From assembly GCA_022818135.1 (NCBI GenBank), contig JAFMSR010000008.1:34610257-34674256 (forward strand): a stretch of 64,000 bases of DNA, written 5' to 3'. The notes below the pieces were generated by a model. The model worked only from the letters and a program-made list of their open reading frames with translations, had not been told where the DNA came from and made no database searches. Shown here one piece after another: positions 58,262 to 64,000 of the stretch. Within the stretch, counting starts at the first letter, position 1; each line of letters starts with the position of its first letter. The translations under genes and the position numbers were made by a program. Source of the DNA: Saxidomus purpurata. Taxonomy: Eukaryota > Mollusca > Bivalvia > Venerida > Veneridae.

Positions 58262-59580
58262 TTCTCTCTTATTGCTCTCTTGGCAGTTGTACTTTCTGCT
58301 CTCCGGGGAGCTATACGTGGAGTGCTAAGCTCTTGGCAGCTCTGTACTTTCTGCTCTCTGGAGTGCTATACTTGGAGTGCTCTCTTGGCAGCTCTGTACT
58401 TTCTGCCTCCGGAGAGCTATACTTGGAGTGCTCTCTTGGCAGCTCTGTACTTTCTGCTCTCTGGAGAGCTATACTTGGAGTGCTCCCTTGGCAGTTGTAC
58501 TTGGAATGCTCTCTGGAGAGCTATACTTGGAGTGCTCTCTTGGCAGATGTACTTTCTGCTCTCTGGAGAGCTATATTTGGAGTGCTCTCTTGGCAGCTCT
58601 GTACTTTCTGCTCTCTTGAGAGCTATACTTGGAGTGCTCTCTTGGCAGCTTTACTTGGCATGATCTCTGGAGAGCTATACTTGGAGTGCTGTCTTGGCAG
58701 TTGTACTTTCTGCTCACTGGAGAGCTATATTTGGAGTGCTCTCTTGGCAGTTGTACTTGGAATGCTTTCTGGAGAGCTATACTTTAGTGCTCTCTTGGCA
58801 GCTGTACTTGGAATGCTCTCTGGGGAGCTATACTTGGAGTGCTCTCTTGGCAGCTGTACTTTGAAGGCTCTCTTGGCAGCTGTACTTTGAATGCTCTCTT
58901 GGCAGCTGTACTTTGACTGCTCTCTTGGCAGCTGTACTTTGCTCTCTTGGCAGCTGTACTTGGAGTGCTCTCTTGGCAGCTGTACGTGGAATGCTCTCTT
59001 GGCAGCTGTACTTGGAATGCTTTCTGGGGAGCTCTACTTGGAGTGCTCTCTTGGCAGTTGTACTTTCTGCTCTCTGGAGAGCTATACTTGGAGTGCTCTG
59101 TTGGCAGCTGTACTTTCTGCTCTTTCGAGAGCTATACTTGGGGTGCTCTCTTGGCAGCTGTACTTGGAATGCTCTCTGGAGAGCTATACTTTAGAGTGCT
59201 CTCTTGGCAGTTGTACTTTCTGCTCTCTTGGGAGCTGTTCTTGGAGTGCTCTCTTGGCAGTTATTCTTATAGTGTTCTCTTGGCAGCTGTACTTGGAATG
59301 CTCTCTGGAGAGCTATACTTGGAGGCCTCTGGCAGCTGGAATGACATACTTGGAGTGCTCTCTTGGCAGCTGTCCTTTCTGCTCTCTGTGGAGCTATTCT
59401 TAGAGTGCTCTCTTGGCAGTTATTCTTATAGTGTTCTCTTGGCAGCTGTACTTGGAATGCTCTCTGGGAGCTATACTTGGGAGTGCTCTCTTGGCATTCT
59501 GTCCTTTCTGCTCTCTGTGGAGCTATTCTTAGAGTGCTCTCTTGGCAGTTATTCTTATAGTGTTCTCTTGGTAGCTGCTC
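58262..59580 (+). repeat. Minisatellite, 50-52 bp units mixed with 24-26 bp half units
   Basis: Units combine GAGAGCTATACTTGGAGTGC, TCTCTTGGCAGCTGTACTT and TCTGCTCTCTG in varying order. The array is nearly free of stop codons in all three plus frames and in one minus frame, giving several open frames of 127-243 codons. These are repeat by-products: no splice signals, starts or codon bias support a gene. Confidence 0.93.
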
Positions 59581-60320
59581 ATTCAACAAATTCTTTATTT
59601 TTACAATTCCTTTTTGGGGCACTGAAACAGTTTCTGGATCCAGCTCCAAGTGTATTGGTTCACACTATCAGCCAGTAGAACACTCCCAATTACATGTTGG
59701 TTTTGCTTAAATACAACAAACAGCTCATGGCAAGCAGCATTAACAAACATTGCAAATGGGATTTAATGTTGTACATACAATCAGGGATCGTAATATAATA
59801 AATCCTGGTACAATTGACCAATTGGAAAAAGCCCCTATATCAGACGAGTGTGGATGAACAAGGTAGGAAAAGAACAAGACAGGAAAACAAAGTTCTCACA
59901 ATCAGATTTATTACAAGTACAACAATCTTCTACATGTTTACAACATGTGTGCATGAAAGCAATTATTTGTACATGAATATCCAAGCCGATTCAATATTTG
60001 ACATGCAATTTCATACCTCAGTACGATCTTCAAAAGTGAACTTTTACAGGTTTCGATACCTGCAATTTTTAATCAGGTATTCAAAACAGTTAAAGTGCTG
60101 CTAGGCAGCTATCAAATTAGTCATTCATCTGCCGTGTTGTTATGTAGCTTCAGGTGATCTAGGATCACACAGATTTACTGACTTTGCAGATGTAAGTAGC
60201 TAGCACAAGAGTGCGTCAGAGATGTTGTCATTAACATGCAGAGTTAACTTGTTCAAAAAACCCAACTCATCAAGTCTTTGTGTCCAAAGTAGTCACCAAT
60301 CCTGTCTTAGAAACTCATTT
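59581..60320. other. Noncoding spacer
   Basis: AT-rich sequence between two minisatellites. I see no exon, repeat or RNA gene in it. Confidence 0.4.
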
Positions 60321-60339
60321 CACCTATATATTGCCTTGT

Positions 60340-61050
60340 ACAGAAGGCAAATCTGATTCTACCAGGTACTCTGCCCTATACAGTTGCCAAACCTATCCTA
60401 ACCACTTACTTTTCCTAGTCATCAAAACTGTTTTAACCAGACATTATGTCCTATACAGCAATCACAACCTGTTTTACCAAACATTCTGCCCTATACAGCA
60501 ATCAAAACTTGTTTTAACCAGACATTCTGCCCTATAAAGCAATCAAAACTTGTTTTAACCAGACATCATCAAAACTTGTTTTAACCAGACATTCTGCCCT
60601 ATACAGCAATCATCAAAACTTGTTTTAACCAGACATTCTGCCCTATACAGCAATCATCAAAACTTGTTTTAACCAGACATTCTGCCCTATACAGCAATCA
60701 AAACTTGTTTTAACCAGACATTATGTCCTATACAGCAATCAAAACTTGTTTTAACCAGACATTATGTCCTATACAGCAATCAGAACTTGTTTTAACTAGA
60801 CATTCTGCCATATACAGTTGTCAAACCTGTCATAACCACAAATCTGTCCTTACACAGTCATCGAATCTTACACAGTCATCAAACCTGTCGTATCCAGCTT
60901 CTCCCTACACAGTCATCAAATCTGTTTTAAACAGACATTCTGCCTTCAGACCCGTTTTATATGCCATACACAGTCATCAAACATACATGCATTGCCCTAT
61001 ATAGTCTGAAACCTGTCTTAACCAGTCATTTTACCCTATATATATGACAT
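60340..61050 (+). repeat. 41-bp minisatellite
   Basis: Units contain CCCTATACAGCAATCAAAAC followed by TTGTTTTAACCAGACATTCT. The central copies (about 60430-60800) are close to identical, some carrying an extra ATC; outer copies are degenerate. Confidence 0.92.
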
Positions 61051-61669
61051 CTGTGAAGTCTTCAAACTTGGCCGAGATATTCTGTCAATATACAATTTTT
61101 AAACAAAAATGTACTGGTACTGCTTTTTGGTGTGAACAACGTACAAATTACTACAGGAACAAACTAAAGTCTGGTATTTCTTCAAAGACAGAAGAAAAGA
61201 TTTTCAAACGATAATGTAGTGCTATTCTGATACATGTAGCCAATTTATTACCATACCCAGAAAAACATGAGGCTAAAGCACAAAGGTTTCACATCCTCCA
61301 GCACACAGTTACTCTCATGAACTACTCCAAGACAGAGACAAAACAGTCACGAGGGAAACAAACCGTGTGTTTACACTGGTATGCAACTGGCTGTGAAGTG
61401 TGTTATTGTTTACGTTACAAATCATGCAATTAACACACACTTGACAAACTTGTAACTCTTTTGTAAAAAAAACAACAAAAGCTCATGAAAAAATTCACAG
61501 AATAAATGGTAATCCTTTTTCAAAATCAATAAATGAAACAACATGATGCCTCTATCTAGAATATTTGGATCACACAGTGTTGTCTTTACTTACACCTTCC
61601 GGAGATAATTTCAAAGAAATACATGACCTTGTATATTTGATCACTTTAAATTTCATGATTTTGTTGTAA

Positions 61670-62125
61670 AAATGTGTGTTTGAATTGCAACTTTTAACAA
61701 GAGGCCCGGAAGGACTCGTATCCCTCTACTGGACTGTTCTGAGTAAGTTTTATGAAAATCTACAGGAAAATTTGACCCACTATAAAGATTTTAGATTAAT
61801 TGGCTGTAGCAAACTTGTTTTTCCCACAGCATTGCTCAATTTCAAAACAGATCATCTACATGTTACAGGCAACTTTCTTAGCAATCTTTGTGAAAATCCA
61901 TTGGAAAATGTGACATGTTTATCAAGGTTTTACAATTATCAGCTGTTGCAGTTTTGGTTTTTGCAAAGTGTAGCTCAATTTCTAGTAAGATCATCTACAG
62001 GTTGCAGGCTATCTTCTGAGCAAGTTTCATAAAAGTCTTATGAAAATTGTGACCTTTAGAGTGTTATCAAGGAAAAGTTAATGGACAAACTGAAGGACGC
62101 ACAAACCAACATCGCATAAGCTCTG
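61670..62125 (+). repeat. Dispersed repeat with three related segments
   Basis: Starts AACAAGAGGCCCGGAAGGAC and continues as three diverged segments containing TTTTATGAAAATCTACAGGA or TTTGTGAAAATCCATTGGAA. It ends near AGTTAATGGACAAACTGAAGG and ACGCACAAACCAACATCGC. The style matches bivalve interspersed repeats; it lies beyond the gene G stop. Confidence 0.55.
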
Positions 62126-62205
62126 ATGGACTTTGCCCAGTAGAGCTAAAAACCACAATCATCAATGACCTTAACAAAAATAACAGCATACAATAATAAG
62201 ACATG

Positions 62206-62394
62206 TTAACTCTCTAAATTTGATTGTAATCTGCTAACAAGTGTCTGTTTCTGTTCAGTTGTCACAGCGAAGTTCAGAGCCCATGTAATGACCTTCTGTA
62301 CAAACTCCTGCCTCTCCACTGTAGATACATGGGCTGAATGACACGCTAGATCTACTAGAACACCCACTGACTCTACAGGATTTGGAAATGGGGA
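62206..62394 (-). CDS. Gene G: C-terminal coding exon of an unrecognised protein (partial)
   Basis: On the minus strand a long pyrimidine tract and CAG (62397-62395) precede a 189-nt open segment of 62 codons and a stop. It begins SPFPNPVESVGVLVDLACHS and ends TTEQKQTLVSRLQSNLES. It reads as amphipathic helices, like the end of a helical-repeat or adaptor protein, but I do not recognise the family. The upstream exons are not visible within 1.6 kb to the right, where repeats dominate, so they probably lie beyond the window. Entry phase is 0. Confidence 0.55.
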   Translation of the reverse strand, partial: SPFPNPVESVGVLVDLACHSAHVSTVERQEFVQKVITWALNFAVTTEQKQTLVSRLQSNLES

Positions 62395-62447
62395 CTGAAA
62401 AAAGAAAAGAATATAGGTATAATAACACCAGAAAACTACTACAGTCA

Positions 62448-62530
62448 AGTCCACTTGGGACCACTTACATTTGTTCTTTATATCCTTTGTTTGTTATACC
62501 CATACAGCATTTTCATATCAAATAAAGAAG
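62448..62530 (+). repeat. Dispersed repeat ('tatatccgga' family), left fragment
   Basis: GGGACCACTTACATTTGTTC, TTTATATCC and ATATCAAATAAAGAAGC correspond to 13370-13447. A possible right fragment with TTATATCCGGAGTTTACTG is at about 63612-63660. The element at 62533-63592 lies between them. Confidence 0.55.
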
Positions 62531-62532
62531 CA

Positions 62533-63592
62533 AAACAAGAGCTGTCCCTCACAAGTGACGAATGCCCCCGAAAGAGGTGCCTCACAGTCTGTGTCCTCTC
62601 CATGTGCTCAATAAATGTGCTATATAATTTTAAAATCCTTCCATGCATGACAGAGTAATCATGCATACAGTATTCCATTACTTTAAACACTAAGTGTGAC
62701 CTTGACCTTTGAGGTAGGGACTTGGGTCTTGCACGCGACACATCCGCTTGATGTGCTAGACATTTGTGCCAAGTTATTTTAAAATCCTTCAAAAGCATAA
62801 TAAAGTTATAGTCCGGACACAAATGTATGCATATATACAGGATTCCATTACCTATAAACTGTAAGTGTGACCTTGACCTTTGTGGTAGGGATGTGGGTCT
62901 TGCACGCGACACGTCGTCTTAATGTGCTAGACATTTGTGCCAAATTATTTTAAAATCCTTCAAGGCATGACAAAGTTACAGTCCGGACACGAATGTGTGC
63001 ATATATGCATATATAGAGGAATCCATTACCTTCAAACTCTAAGTGTGACCTTGACCTTTGTGGTAGGGATGTGGGTCTTGCACGCGACACATCATCTTGA
63101 TGTGCTAGACATTTGTGCCAAGTTATTTTAAAATCCTTCAATGCATGACAAAGTTACAGTCCGGACACGAATGTGTGCATATATGCATATATAGAGGAAT
63201 CCATTACCTTCAAACTCTAAGTATGACCTTGACCTTTGAGCTAGGGACGTGGGTCTTGCACGCGACACATCGTCTTGATGTGCTAGACATGTGTGCCTAG
63301 TTATTTTAAAATCCTTCAATACATGACAAAGTTACAGTCCGGACACGAATGTGTGCATATATAGAGGATTCCATAACCTTCATACTCCAAGTGTGACCTT
63401 CACCTTTGAGGTAGGGATGTGGGTCTTGCACGCAACACGTCGTCTTGATGTGCTAGACATGTGTGCCAAGTTATTTTAAAATCCTTCAATGCATGACAGA
63501 GTTACAGTCCGGACACGAATTTGTAAGTGGGGACGCACGGACGGACAGACGGTGCGATTTTAATATGCCGCCCTTCGGGGGCATAAAAACAT
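62533..63592 (+). mobile_element. Pearl-like non-autonomous element with 168-181 bp tandem core
   Basis: Opens with ACAAGAGCTGTCCCTCACAA and GAATGCCCCCGAAAG and closes with ATGCCGCCCTTCGGGGGCAT; the GCCCCCGAA/TTCGGGGGC ends are inverted. Between them stand about five copies of a unit beginning near 62695, 62876, 63044, 63222 and 63392, each with TGTGACCTTGACCTTTG, GGGTCTTGCACGCGACAC and AGTTACAGTCCGGACACGA. From memory, bivalve 'pearl' elements have this plan (tandem core, no coding capacity). Open frames on both strands are repeat by-products. Confidence 0.75.
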
Positions 63593-63939
63593 CAAGCCTA
63601 GAATTTTTTCCCCTTATATCCGGAGTTTACTGTTATTCTTTGCCTTCACTGTTATAACTAAGTTACATGTACTTAATTATGTTCATAGAATGCAACAGTC
63701 ATAACGCCATATCCCTGTAGTTCCTTTACTGAGCCCGAGATGAAGTTTTCCTTTAGTATTTTTGTTAACAATTATGTTATAGATTTTAGATTTTATTCAA
63801 ACTGCATGAACAGATACCTATCAACATTTTCATATTCACGACCAGGAATGCTGTATGTATATTACAGTCATTCTAAATAGAATTTATCAAGTATTAACAC
63901 TGTCAATAGCTTGACTTCAGAAACTCATTGTCTATTTAT

Positions 63940-64000
63940 TATCTATCAAGCTGCAGTGGTGCAGTGGTTTTGATGTTTGCTTATTACCAATAGGACCCTG
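63940..64000 (+). mobile_element. tRNA-derived SINE head, cut by the window edge
   Basis: A box A consensus TGGTGCAGTGG at 63957-63967 begins a tRNA-like stretch. The box B expected about 30-40 bp later falls at or beyond the end of the window, so the call is partial. Confidence 0.4.

Noticed and set aside
58246..59678. Several open frames of 80-243 codons on both strands
   Set aside because: They are by-products of a stop-poor minisatellite; overlapping frames on both strands cannot all be genes and none has splice or start support.

Overview
The window is eukaryotic nuclear DNA, most likely from a bivalve mollusc of the venerid or related type. It is AT-rich. Genes are split into many short exons with GT/AG introns, and introns and spacers are full of minisatellites, inverted-repeat elements (MITEs) and dispersed repeats. 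Two Mieap (SPATA18)-like genes and a long repeat resembling the bivalve 'pearl' elements (tandem core of about 170 bp) support this assignment. The species is inference; nothing in the window names it.

Layout. (1) 1102-11624, minus: a receptor-like type I membrane protein (gene A) rebuilt from 15 exons, about 931 aa, with a very long basic cytoplasmic tail. (2) 13195-21911, plus: its head-to-head paralogue (gene B), 8 exons, 500 aa, with the same ectodomain exon plan but an unrelated short tail. (3) 26237-30248, minus: a possible two-exon small membrane protein (gene C). (4) 34566-39548, plus: Mieap-like gene D, 10 exons, 480 aa. (5) 41042-49505, plus: Mieap-like gene E, 12 exons, 569 aa, a tandem paralogue of D. 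(6) 51613-57578, plus: a phytanoyl-CoA-dioxygenase (PhyH) family gene F, 9 exons, 295 aa. (7) 62206-62394, minus: the last coding exon of an unrecognised gene G that continues off the right edge or through unseen exons.

Exon chains were joined by hand from splice signals, reading-frame phase and protein similarity between paralogues. For A, B, D, E and F the summed exon lengths are a multiple of three with no internal stop, which is a strong internal check. Transcription starts, UTRs and alternative exons were not determined.

The genes form three apparently independent units rather than an operon-like system: a divergent receptor pair (A/B) that may share a promoter region; a tandem pair of putative mitochondrial-quality-control proteins (D/E); and a 2-oxoglutarate/Fe(II) oxygenase (F). 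The most interesting observation is the A/B pair: paralogous cysteine-rich ectodomains on opposite strands joined to completely different cytoplasmic tails, with one ectodomain exon apparently missing from A and a decayed copy of A's transmembrane exon nearby. The rest of the interest lies in the repeats: several MITE families with copies at two places in the window, a tandem array that duplicates a splice donor, and homopolymer blocks that look like sequence artefacts.
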